DNA from: Roseateles_B sp041913905
Lineage (GTDB): Bacteria; Pseudomonadota; Gammaproteobacteria; Burkholderiales; Burkholderiaceae_C
Length of the DNA stretch: 64,000 nucleotides
Reading direction: 5' to 3'
Assembly (NCBI GenBank): GCA_041913905.1
Contig: JAYSEK010000021.1
Coordinates: 26,839 to 90,838 of the forward strand
The position numbers were made by a program, and so were the translations under genes. Of this stretch, positions 36,568-44,321 are shown in pieces (positions within the stretch are counted from its first letter, which is position 1; each line of letters starts with the position of its first letter). Under the pieces are notes generated by a model that saw only the letters and a program-made list of their open reading frames with translations, made no database searches and was not told the origin of the DNA.

Positions 36568-38094
36568 ATGAAGATCAGGAACATCGCGATCATCGGCGGC
36601 GGCACGGCAGGCTGGCTGGCGGCCAACCACCTCGGGCGCGAACTGCTGGCCGACCCGGAGCTGAGCATCACGGTCATCGAGTCGGACGAGGTGCCCATCA
36701 TCGGCGTGGGCGAGGGGACGGTGCCCTTCATCAAGCAGTCGCTGCAGAAGTTCGGCATCGGCGAGGCCGAGCTGATGCTGTCCTGCGAAACCACCTTCAA
36801 GACGGGCATCAAGTTCCAGGGCTGGCTGGATGCGGCCCGGCATGGCGCCGGGCACCACTACCTCCACGCCTTCGCGTCTCCTTTCCCCGGCGGCATGGAT
36901 GTGACGCCCTATTGGCTGGAGCAGGGCGGCGAGCCGCCCTTCGACACCGTCTCGGTGGCCGCGCGGCTGTCGGAGGCCGGCCGCAGTCCCAAGCAGATTT
37001 CATCAGGCCCCTACGTGGGCGAGATGGACTACGCCTATCACGTCAACGCGCAGCAGTTCGCCCAGCTGCTGGCGCGCAATGCCCAGCAGCGCTTCGGCGT
37101 CCGGCACCAGGTGGCGACCATCGTCGGTGCGGAGCGTTCGGCGGACGGCGGGATCGAGGCCTTGTGCACCCGCTCGGGCGAACGGCTGGCTTTCGACTTC
37201 TACGTGGACTGCAGCGGCTTTGCCTCGCTGCTGACGCAAGGGGTGCTCAAGGTGCCGTTCGTCGACAAGTCGCACCAGGTGCTGACCGACACCGCGCTGG
37301 TCCAGCAAGTGCCCATCGGCCCGGATGAGACCATCGCTCCCTACACACTGGCGACGGCGCACCGCGCCGGCTGGATCTGGGACATCCCCGTGACACAGCG
37401 CCGCGGCACCGGTTTCGTCTATGCCAGCGCCTATATGGGCGAGGACGAGGCGGTGGCCGCCTTTGCACGCTATCTGGGGCGGCCGGAGGCGGGTTTCGCG
37501 CCGCGCAAGATCGCCATGAAGATCGGCTACCGCCAGCAGCTCTGGAGCCACAACTGCGTGGCCCTGGGACTGGCGCAGGGCTTTGTCGAACCGCTGGAGG
37601 CGACATCCATCCTGGTGACGGATTTCTCGGCCCAGCTGCTGTCCCGCAATTTCCCGCGCCAGCGTGGCGACGAGCCGGCGCTGCGGCGCCACTTCAACGA
37701 GGCGACGCGACTGGCCTGGGACCGCATCATCGACTTCGTCCAGCTCCACTACCACCTGTCGGACCGCAGCGACTCGGACTTCTGGCGGGACAACCGGCAA
37801 GCCTGCCATCTCTCCGATGTCCTGCAGGAACGGCTGGCGAAATGGCGAGTCGCACCGCCGCAGGCCACGGACTTCGGCAGTCGCTTCGAGCTCTTCAATG
37901 TCGAGAACTACCTGTACGTCCTCTACGGCATGAAGTTCGCGACCCGGGGCTTCCCAATCGGCGAGGTGGAGCGGCGTGAGGCCCGGCAGCAGCTGGCGCA
38001 GGTGCAGACCCGCGCACAGCGGCTGCTGGAGCAGCTGCCCTCGCATCGCGACTGGCTCGAAGGCCTGCGCGAGGCCGCCCAGGCGAGCCGCTGA
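36568..38094 (+). CDS. tryptophan-halogenase-family flavoprotein
   Basis: A 508-residue FAD protein. The nucleotide-binding GGGTAGW (residues 10-16), the lysine region FKTGIKFQGW (Lys78/Lys82) and the diagnostic WIWDIP (269-274), a form of the W-x-W-x-I-P motif of flavin-dependent halogenases, are all present. Family members need a flavin reductase and chloride or bromide. Homologues are frequent next to TonB receptors and sugar genes in proteobacteria, where their substrate is unknown. The lanthipeptide locus begins 388 nt downstream, and two of its precursor peptides contain a tryptophan. Confidence 0.88.
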   Translation: MKIRNIAIIGGGTAGWLAANHLGRELLADPELSITVIESDEVPIIGVGEGTVPFIKQSLQKFGIGEAELMLSCETTFKTGIKFQGWLDAARHGAGHHYLHAFASPFPGGMDVTPYWLEQGGEPPFDTVSVAARLSEAGRSPKQISSGPYVGEMDYAYHVNAQQFAQLLARNAQQRFGVRHQVATIVGAERSADGGIEALCTRSGERLAFDFYVDCSGFASLLTQGVLKVPFVDKSHQVLTDTALVQQVPIGPDETIAPYTLATAHRAGWIWDIPVTQRRGTGFVYASAYMGEDEAVAAFARYLGRPEAGFAPRKIAMKIGYRQQLWSHNCVALGLAQGFVEPLEATSILVTDFSAQLLSRNFPRQRGDEPALRRHFNEATRLAWDRIIDFVQLHYHLSDRSDSDFWRDNRQACHLSDVLQERLAKWRVAPPQATDFGSRFELFNVENYLYVLYGMKFATRGFPIGEVERREARQQLAQVQTRAQRLLEQLPSHRDWLEGLREAAQASR

Positions 38095-38178
38095 CGGTTT
38101 CGCGTGCGCGGCCACTCCTTTGACCTGTAAGAACTGACAGGTGAGCGCGACCGTCGTGGCGCGTCCTGGATTCCATGC

Positions 38179-38207
38179 TTGCGCTGGACTGCTGCAGGTA
38201 TTAAATT
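38179..38207 (+). promoter_or_regulatory. candidate promoter of the lanthipeptide operon
   Basis: TTGCGC (38179-38184), a 17-nt spacer and TAAATT (38202-38207). As in the GlcNAc kinase promoter, the -10 box falls inside the TGGTW-N6-TGGTAT repeat. The match to consensus is only moderate. Confidence 0.35.
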
Positions 38208-38212
38208 GGTAT
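38196..38212 (+). promoter_or_regulatory. GlcNAc-regulon operator candidate, site 4
   Basis: AGGTA-TTAAAT-TGGTAT, with the same spacing as the sites before the kinase gene. It lies about 270 nt upstream of the dehydratase start and is the only such site between the halogenase and lanthipeptide genes. Confidence 0.5.
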
Positions 38213-38482
38213 CCAAACTATTGAAGTGGATTCTTACTGGTGCTTCCTCGGGTGGGCGCGCCAGGGAGGACAGGCATTCGGCCGGTGCGAATCATGGGCG
38301 CGTAGCTAAGCCATTGGAACGATGGCCCATGAATTGATGCGGGCGGGGCGCTGAAGGATCCGCGCAGAGCGTCGAGCACACGACGCCAAGAGAGATTGCT
38401 GGAGGGGGATCCGAAGGCCGGCGCCAGCATGCACCGGATCGGTGGGTCTCCAGTGTCGCGGAGTCCGTCTCGGAGGGAGACC

Positions 38483-41400
38483 ATGAAAGAGCTGATCGCG
38501 CCGGCAGGGTTCGCCTTGCTGCGCCATCCCCTGCTGCCCTTGCAACATTTCCAGGACTGGCAGCAGAGCGCCGATCCCGAGCAGTACATCCTGGCGCTGT
38601 ACGCGCAGCCCTGGCTGGAGGAAGGGCTCTATGTCTCCACCCCGTCCCTGCATGCCAGGCTCCAGGAGCTTCGGCAGGGGGCGGGCGAAGTCAGCCGGCT
38701 GCCCGGCGAGCGCAAGAAGCTGGTCGCCAGCCTGGCGCGTTTTCTCAGTCGCGCGGCCTACCGCTGCACGCCCTTCGGTTTGTTCGCCCAGGTCCAGCTC
38801 GCCAAGATCGCAGCGGTCGCGCCGAGCAATGAGGCCCTGGCGAGCGTGGCGACACCCGCACTGCGCCGCGGCATCCACCTGGACAGCGGCGTGGAGGCCT
38901 GCCTGCTGGAGCGCGCCTTGCAGGATCGAGGCTGGCGCGAGCAGCTGCTCTGGCAGCTCAGCAACACGGCGGTGCGCTGCGGGGAGCACCTCAGCTATGT
39001 CGACTGGGTCTACCAGGCCAACCGCCAGCGCAGCTACCGGGCGGTGGAGCTGGTCCATGGCGAAGCGCTGCAGCTGCTGGAGGACGGCGCCCAGCATCCC
39101 CGGGGCTTCGATGAGCTCAATGCGCTGCTGTGCCGGCAGCTGGAGGTCGAGCCTGCCGAGGCCGCCGACTTCCTGCATGAGCTGATCGACCGCCGCCTGC
39201 TGCTGCCGCTGCTGGCGCCCACGGCGGGGACGGCCTGCAGCCTGGACCAGACCCTGGCCCGGACAGCGCCGCATCCGGCGATAGCAGGTCTGCTGGACAT
39301 CCAGCGCCAGCTGCACGGTCTGCGCGCCCAGGCGGACAGCGGTGGCTCACTGGTGCCGGCGTACCAAGCCCTGCGCGCCCGCGTCGAGCGCGAGATCGGC
39401 AGCGAGGATCTCAGCCGCGGTGTGCTGCAGATCGACACGCTGGACCCGCGGCCGCTGTCGCTGGATGCGCCGCAAGTCGAGGCGTTGGTGCGCAAGCTGG
39501 AGGTGCTGCTGCGGCACACGGCGCGCCGCTCGGCCATGCGCCAGGACTACAAACGCCTGTTCCGTGAGCGCTTCGAGGAGCGCGAGGTCAACCTCGCCTA
39601 TGCGCTGCATCCGGAGCTTGGGGTGCCCTATCCCAACCGTGGCAGCCTGGCGTCGCCATTGCTCGAGGGCTTGAAGCTGGGCGGTGCCGGCGCAGGGGAG
39701 GGCGGGGCGGCGCTGGCCATGCTGCCGCTGGAGCGCCTGGTGCTCAAGAGACTCTTCGCACAAGGGCCGCGGGGTGCGGCCATTGAGTTGACGTCGGATG
39801 ATCTCAAGGGCCTGGGCGAACCGGCTGAGCCGGCGCTGCCCGAAGGGCTGTACGCCCAGCTCGCCCGCCTGCCCGCTGCGGCCGGCCAGCCGCCCCAGTT
39901 CGAGCTGCGGGGATTGGGCGGGCGCAACGGCCTGGAGTTGATCGCGCGCTTTTGCCACCTGAGCCCGGCCCTCGGCGAGGAAGCCGCGCGCTATGCACGC
40001 GAAGGGCGCGACGAGCGCGAGGACTGCCTGTATGCCGAGCTGGTCCATCATCCGCAGGATCGTCTGCTCAACATCCTGCGCCGCCCGTCGCTGTCCAGCC
40101 ACGAGCTGGTCTATGCGGGCAGCAGCGACAAGCCCCGCGAGCAGCAACTCTGGCTCAGCGACCTGAGCATCCAGCTGCAGGGCGACCGCTTCGTGCTGAG
40201 AGAGCTGCGCAGCGGGCGCCGCGTGATCCCGCGCCTGAGCAGCGCGCACAACTACAGCGCGCGGCAGCTCGGCACCTATGAGTTCCTGGCCGGGCTGCAG
40301 GACGAGGACGGGCCCTGGCTGGGCTTTGCCTGGCCGCAGGCCGTCCAGCATCTGCCCTTCCTGCCGCGCGTGGCCTACGAGGGGGTGATCCTGGCGCGCG
40401 CCCGCTGGCTGCTGGATGCCGCCGGCATCGATGCGCTCAACAAGGCCGCTGCACAGGGCCACGTCGACGCCTGGCGCGCCGAGCGCGGCCTGCCGCGCTT
40501 CGTCACCTGGGACCAGCACGACAACCACCTGCCGGTGGACCTGAGCAACCCGGCTTCGGTCGGCCTGCTGCTGGACGAGATCATCAAGCTGCCCCAGGCT
40601 TTGCTGCATGAATGCCTGGCCCTCAATGCGGCCGAGCAGCAGCAGGCCTTTGAGCAGCACAGCCAGGAATGGCTGCTGCCGCTGCGCAGGCCGCGGACCG
40701 CATCAAGGGCTGAGCCCGCCGCGGCCTGGCATCCTGGCAGGACGGCGCTTGTGGCCGAAGGCGAACGCCGCCCCTGCCTGGAGGACTGGGTCTACTTGCG
40801 CCTCTACACCGGCGCCGGCTACGCCGACCGTGTGCTGCGCGAGCATGTGGCCCCGCTGATGCGCGAGGCGAGGGCCCAGGACCAGATCAAGGCCTGGTTC
40901 TTCGTGCGCTTCCAGGACAGCTTCGAGCACCTGCGCCTGCGCCTCCAGGCCCGCGACCGGGCCACGCTGCTGCAATTGACCGACCGCCTGCTGGCCAGCT
41001 TGGCGCAGGCGCAGCGGCGCGGCCTGCTGTGGCGCGTGCAGGCGGATGACTACCTGCCGGAACTCCAGCGCTATGGCGGTGCGCAGGGCATGGCGCTGGT
41101 TGAGCAGCTTTTTGCGCTGGACTCCGAGGACGTCCTGTCCCTGCTGGACATCGAGGCTGAGGCCGGCGAGGGCTTGCAGGACGCCCCGCCGCGCTGGCTG
41201 TACGCGCTGGCATCCATAGATGCCTACGCCGGCCAACTGTGCCCGGATCCGCTGCAGCGCGAGGCCATGCTGGACAAGCTGGCCCGGCAGTTCCTGGAAG
41301 AGCAGGCCGGCAGCGCGGGACGCTCGGCCGCCCTGGTGGCCATAGGCGCACGCTTTCGCGAATTCCGGCGCGAGCTGGAAGGGCTGCAGCGGGGGGAAGG

Positions 41401-41677
41401 CGCCCTGGGCCGCTGGCAGGCCGTGCTGGCCGCCCAGGCACCCCGACGCCAGTCGCTGGTGCAGGCCTTGCAGACCCATCTGCAGACTCATCTGCAGACC
41501 CAGCCTGAGACGCTGCGCGACGTCGTCCTGGAAAGCCTGCTGCACATGCACTGCAATCGCCTGGCTCCCAGCGAACCGCGCCGGCACGAGACCCTGCTGT
41601 ACGACTTTGCGCGGCGCCTGCTGCGTGCGCGCCAGGCGCGGCGCAAGCCGGAGGCCTCGACGGAGTCCGCGCCATGA
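38483..41677 (+). CDS. lanB: class I lanthipeptide dehydratase (LanB), full length
   Basis: A 1064-residue enzyme expected to use glutamyl-tRNA to activate Ser and Thr of the precursor peptides and then eliminate glutamate to give dehydro-residues. The start at 38483 follows GGAGGGAG. The N-terminal glutamylation domain carries SRAAYRCTPFGLFAQV (TPFGLF at 96-101), YVDWVYQANRQRSYRAVELV, and later VLRELRSGRRVIPRLSSAHN. The C-terminal SpaB-type elimination domain begins near DWVYLRLYTGAGYADRVLRE and continues AWFFVRFQDSFEHLRLRLQA. Both domains are in one chain, as in NisB. The stop overlaps the cyclase start (ATGA), and three precursor genes follow, so the assignment is firm. Confidence 0.9.
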   Translation: MKELIAPAGFALLRHPLLPLQHFQDWQQSADPEQYILALYAQPWLEEGLYVSTPSLHARLQELRQGAGEVSRLPGERKKLVASLARFLSRAAYRCTPFGLFAQVQLAKIAAVAPSNEALASVATPALRRGIHLDSGVEACLLERALQDRGWREQLLWQLSNTAVRCGEHLSYVDWVYQANRQRSYRAVELVHGEALQLLEDGAQHPRGFDELNALLCRQLEVEPAEAADFLHELIDRRLLLPLLAPTAGTACSLDQTLARTAPHPAIAGLLDIQRQLHGLRAQADSGGSLVPAYQALRARVEREIGSEDLSRGVLQIDTLDPRPLSLDAPQVEALVRKLEVLLRHTARRSAMRQDYKRLFRERFEEREVNLAYALHPELGVPYPNRGSLASPLLEGLKLGGAGAGEGGAALAMLPLERLVLKRLFAQGPRGAAIELTSDDLKGLGEPAEPALPEGLYAQLARLPAAAGQPPQFELRGLGGRNGLELIARFCHLSPALGEEAARYAREGRDEREDCLYAELVHHPQDRLLNILRRPSLSSHELVYAGSSDKPREQQLWLSDLSIQLQGDRFVLRELRSGRRVIPRLSSAHNYSARQLGTYEFLAGLQDEDGPWLGFAWPQAVQHLPFLPRVAYEGVILARARWLLDAAGIDALNKAAAQGHVDAWRAERGLPRFVTWDQHDNHLPVDLSNPASVGLLLDEIIKLPQALLHECLALNAAEQQQAFEQHSQEWLLPLRRPRTASRAEPAAAWHPGRTALVAEGERRPCLEDWVYLRLYTGAGYADRVLREHVAPLMREARAQDQIKAWFFVRFQDSFEHLRLRLQARDRATLLQLTDRLLASLAQAQRRGLLWRVQADDYLPELQRYGGAQGMALVEQLFALDSEDVLSLLDIEAEAGEGLQDAPPRWLYALASIDAYAGQLCPDPLQREAMLDKLARQFLEEQAGSAGRSAALVAIGARFREFRRELEGLQRGEGALGRWQAVLAAQAPRRQSLVQALQTHLQTHLQTQPETLRDVVLESLLHMHCNRLAPSEPRRHETLLYDFARRLLRARQARRKPEASTESAP

Positions 41678-42891
41678 CGGCGGAGGCGGACCGCCGCCTG
41701 ATCGATGCGGTGCGGTGGCGTCTTCGCGCGGCACTGGACCAGGACTGGCGCGACGCCACCTATGCACGCGGCGCCGCAGGCCAGTTGCTGGCGCTCAGTG
41801 CGCTGGGCGAACTCGGGGCGGCGCGCGGCCAGGCGCCCCGCGTGGAGGCCGGCTGGCTGCGGGAGCAGCTGATGCGCCTGCTGTCCGTGCTGCCGCGCTA
41901 CCCGCACGGGCTGTTCCAGGGCATCCAGGGGCTGTTGCTGGCGGCGCTGGAACTGGATCGCCGGCACGGGCTGGGACTGGCCGAGGAGGCGGCGCGCGAG
42001 GCCGATGAGCACCTGCTGGACAGCCTGCGGGCCGGCGAGGGGCTGCCTCATCATTTCGACTTGATCGGCGGCCTTGGCGGCTTGCTGGTCTACGCGGCAT
42101 TTCGCGAACAACAGGGCTGCACCTTGCCCTTGGCCGAAGCCTGCATCGGGCGTCTAGCGGCGATGGCGAGGACGGACGCCGCGGGCGGCCTCGCCTGGTT
42201 TACGCCTGCAGCGTGGATTCGCGGCTTCCCGATGGGGGATGTGCATCCAACGGGTTGTACTGACCTGGGCGTTGCTCATGGCCAGGCCGGCGTGCTGGCG
42301 GCGCTGGCCTATGCGCAGGCCTTGCGGGCCAGTGGCGCCGTGCAGGGTCGGCGCCTGCTGCAGGGCAGCTTGCAGGCGCTCAGGCGGCACGAACAGCGCG
42401 CCGGCCATGCCCACTTCGGTGTGGCCGCCGAAGAGCCGGGTGGGTCGCGCTGTGCCTGGTGCTATGGCGACCTTGGCATGGCCGCGGCCTTGCAGCTGGC
42501 CGGTCTGGCGCTGGGCGATGCGCGCCTGGACGTTTGGGCGGATCGTCTGCTGCACTCGCTGTCGCGGCGGCCCCTGTCGAGCCTGGGCTTCTCCGATGCC
42601 TGGCTCTGCCATGGCAGCGTCGGCTCCGCCTGGTTGCTGCAGCAGCTGGCGCCGCAGCGGGCCGAGCTGGTTTCCCGATTCCGGCTCCAGCACGCGGTCG
42701 ACGGCGACCAGGGTCTGCTGGCCCAGCTGGAAGCTGCGGAGGCGCCGGATCTGAGCCTGCTGGAGGGCTATGCCGGGCTGGCCCTGGCCTTGGCGGAACT
42801 GCAGCAGGGACGGGTCTCGTCGCTGCGCTGGAGCCTGCCCTTCCTGGCGGGCCGGCGGGCGCTTCAGCCTGCGCCCCCTCTGCAATTCTGA
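41674..42891 (+). CDS. lanC: lanthipeptide cyclase (LanC)
   Basis: A 405-residue alpha-toroid cyclase that adds cysteine thiols to the dehydro-residues. The zinc ligands are visible as CAWCYGDLG (Cys263) and WLCHGSVGSAW (Cys312, His313), and the active-site histidine lies in GVAHGQAGVLAAL (His202). The length is normal for LanC. It is coupled to lanB through ATGA and followed after 72 nt by the first precursor gene. Confidence 0.92.
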   Translation: MTAEADRRLIDAVRWRLRAALDQDWRDATYARGAAGQLLALSALGELGAARGQAPRVEAGWLREQLMRLLSVLPRYPHGLFQGIQGLLLAALELDRRHGLGLAEEAAREADEHLLDSLRAGEGLPHHFDLIGGLGGLLVYAAFREQQGCTLPLAEACIGRLAAMARTDAAGGLAWFTPAAWIRGFPMGDVHPTGCTDLGVAHGQAGVLAALAYAQALRASGAVQGRRLLQGSLQALRRHEQRAGHAHFGVAAEEPGGSRCAWCYGDLGMAAALQLAGLALGDARLDVWADRLLHSLSRRPLSSLGFSDAWLCHGSVGSAWLLQQLAPQRAELVSRFRLQHAVDGDQGLLAQLEAAEAPDLSLLEGYAGLALALAELQQGRVSSLRWSLPFLAGRRALQPAPPLQF

Positions 42892-42963
42892 ACGCATGCG
42901 CAGTGCCTGCTTTCGAGCCCCGCAGGCTGCAGTTCAAGGCGGCTCACCATCCAAGGAAGAACC

Positions 42964-43260
42964 ATGAGCAAGAACAAGAAGCTGGACCTGAGCACGACCT
43001 CGGTCCGGCATCTCAACGAAGGCGAACAGCAGGGCGTGGCCGGAGGCTACACGCCGCCGGTGTCGTACACCGGCCCCGCTCAAGCGGGCTGCGCGGGTTG
43101 GTCCGTGGGCTGCCCTGTCAGCAATACCTGCCCTCCGGCGACGGCCGACTGCCCGCCGGCCTCCGCAGGCTGTCCTCCGGCCAGCTTTCCGACCTGTGTG
43201 TCGCCCACGCACGACCGCGGCTGCGCTCCCACGGGGGCCGTCTGCATCCCGGGGGCGTGA
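42964..43260 (+). CDS. lanA1: lanthipeptide precursor 1
   Basis: A 98-residue precursor. The leader MSKNKKLDLSTTSVRHL ends with VAGG, a likely processing site. The core of about 70 residues has eight cysteines and repeats Pro-Pro-Ala: CPPATADCPPASAGC, then CPPASFPTC. Several cysteines follow Ser or Thr at the spacing S/T-x-x-C, which would give small four-residue rings. It contains one tryptophan (CAGWSVGC). The leader motif LSTTSVR recurs in the two other precursors, so it is probably what LanB recognises. An AAGGAAGAACC ribosome binding site is present. Confidence 0.85.
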   Translation: MSKNKKLDLSTTSVRHLNEGEQQGVAGGYTPPVSYTGPAQAGCAGWSVGCPVSNTCPPATADCPPASAGCPPASFPTCVSPTHDRGCAPTGAVCIPGA

Positions 43261-43534
43261 GTCGCGCCGTTCGGTGGGGCGCTCGTCTCGGCAGTTGCGA
43301 TTGACGCTGCCCGGCTGATCCCGCACCCCGCCGACCCCTGAACGCGCCGCTGTGCAGGAAGGCTCGGCCGGGCCGGAACGCACAGGGGCGAACGCGCCAC
43401 CGGCGCTCGCGAGCTGCACGGAGCTCACGGGCACTGAGGCGCTGCTGCCTAGGGGCCACCGTGAACGGCCCCGGCACTCCCACTGCGGCTGTTTCCATGC
43501 CGCGTTCCCTTGTCCCCTGTCAAAAGGACTCTCA
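43261..43534. other. spacer between precursor genes 1 and 2
   Basis: 274 nt without a recognisable frame. No terminator with a T-run is visible, so transcription can continue from lanA1 to lanA2. Confidence 0.4.
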
Positions 43535-43792
43535 ATGAGCAAATCCGCCCGCTTGCGGCTGAGCACGACCTCCGTGCGCAGCCTGTCCTCCTCAGAAGTC
43601 GGCCAGGTGGCCGGTGCTGACGGCGGCCCGACCGGCAACACCTCGCTGTCCAACGCCTACTGCGGCCCCTGTCCATCCAACGACCCCTGCCAGACGAGGT
43701 ACTGCCCCCCGCAGGCCACGGCCACCTGTCCGCCGGCCTCCGCCAACTGCCCCACGCCCACGACCCATGTCACCAAGGGCTGGTGCATCTGA
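43535..43792 (+). CDS. lanA2: lanthipeptide precursor 2
   Basis: An 85-residue precursor. The ATG at 43535 is chosen because AAAAGGA lies 7 nt upstream and the peptide then begins like its siblings: MSKSARLRLSTTSVRSL, followed by a VAGADGG processing region. The core has seven cysteines with CPSNDPC, CPPQATATCPPASANC and a C-terminal GWCI. A longer in-frame extension upstream exists but has no leader features. It contains one tryptophan. Confidence 0.85.
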   Translation: MSKSARLRLSTTSVRSLSSSEVGQVAGADGGPTGNTSLSNAYCGPCPSNDPCQTRYCPPQATATCPPASANCPTPTTHVTKGWCI

Positions 43793-43849
43793 GCGCCGCG
43801 GCGCCCCGTCCCGATAGCCATTCCCCATATTTCGACTGGAGACCTGAAC

Positions 43850-44125
43850 ATGAGCAAGAAACTGAAGCTGTCCACGACCTCGGTGCGTCAACTCAGCAGC
43901 CAGGAGCTGAGTGACGTGGCCGGCGGCTACACCTCGATCGCCGCCTGCGGCGAGGATCCCACCAACCGCCCCTGCATGACGGTCAATGCCGCCTCGGGGT
44001 GTCCCACGGGCGTGCCTGAAACGCAGAACTGCCCGCCCGCCACGGGTAATTGCGCCACCAGCGCCTGCCCGCCCGCATCGCGGTCACCGCGTTGCGGTGC
44101 TGGCGGTGCCAGCGCGCTGTGCTGA
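43850..44125 (+). CDS. lanA3: lanthipeptide precursor 3
   Basis: A 91-residue precursor with leader MSKKLKLSTTSVRQLSSQEL followed by SDVAGG. The core carries eight cysteines, including CPPATGNCATSACPPAS, and ends with a cysteine. It has no tryptophan. It starts after a CTGGAGACC ribosome binding site, 57 nt after lanA2. A strong terminator follows after 42 nt. Confidence 0.85.
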   Translation: MSKKLKLSTTSVRQLSSQELSDVAGGYTSIAACGEDPTNRPCMTVNAASGCPTGVPETQNCPPATGNCATSACPPASRSPRCGAGGASALC

Positions 44126-44167
44126 CGCGGCGCTTGACGCCCCGGTTCGTCTGAGCAGTGTCTGATC

Positions 44168-44200
44168 GCGAGTGGGGGCATGCGGCCCCCACTCGCATTT
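44168..44200 (+). terminator. terminator of the lanthipeptide operon
   Basis: A perfect 12-bp stem, GCGAGTGGGGGC (44168-44179) with GCCCCCACTCGC (44185-44196) and a 5-nt loop, followed by ATTT. The T-run is short but the stem is very stable. Confidence 0.75.
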
Positions 44201-44267
44201 GTGCTTCGCAGCTGCCCCTTGGGGTGACACGGACGAGAAAGGTTCTTCACCGATCTGCCCGGGAAGA

Positions 44268-44296
44268 ACAAAAAAGCCCGGCTGAGCCGGGCTTGA
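44268..44296 (-). terminator. terminator of the TonB-receptor gene
   Basis: AAGCCCGGC (44274-44282) pairs with GCCGGGCTT (44286-44294). On the minus strand it is followed by a run of T residues (complement of 44270-44275). It lies 28 nt after the receptor stop codon. Confidence 0.85.
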
Positions 44297-44321
44297 GTTC
44301 CTCACAAAAGGCTGTCTGCGA

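Larger units (their letters stand above)
38095..38482. other. intergenic region before the lanthipeptide operon
   Basis: About 390 nt with operator site 4 at 38196-38212 and a candidate promoter at 38179-38207. An in-frame ATG at 38396 could extend the dehydratase but has no ribosome binding site. Nothing else recognisable was found. Confidence 0.45.

Noticed and set aside
38396..38482. The upstream ATG at 38396 as the start of the dehydratase
   Set aside because: The added 29 residues are not like LanB N-termini, and the ATG at 38483 has a strong GGAGGGAG site.
42964..44125. The three cysteine-rich small genes as metallothioneins
   Set aside because: They share a leader-like N-terminus ending in VAGG or a variant, are rich in Ser/Thr as well as Cys, and directly follow lanB and lanC. 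Metallothioneins lack such leaders.
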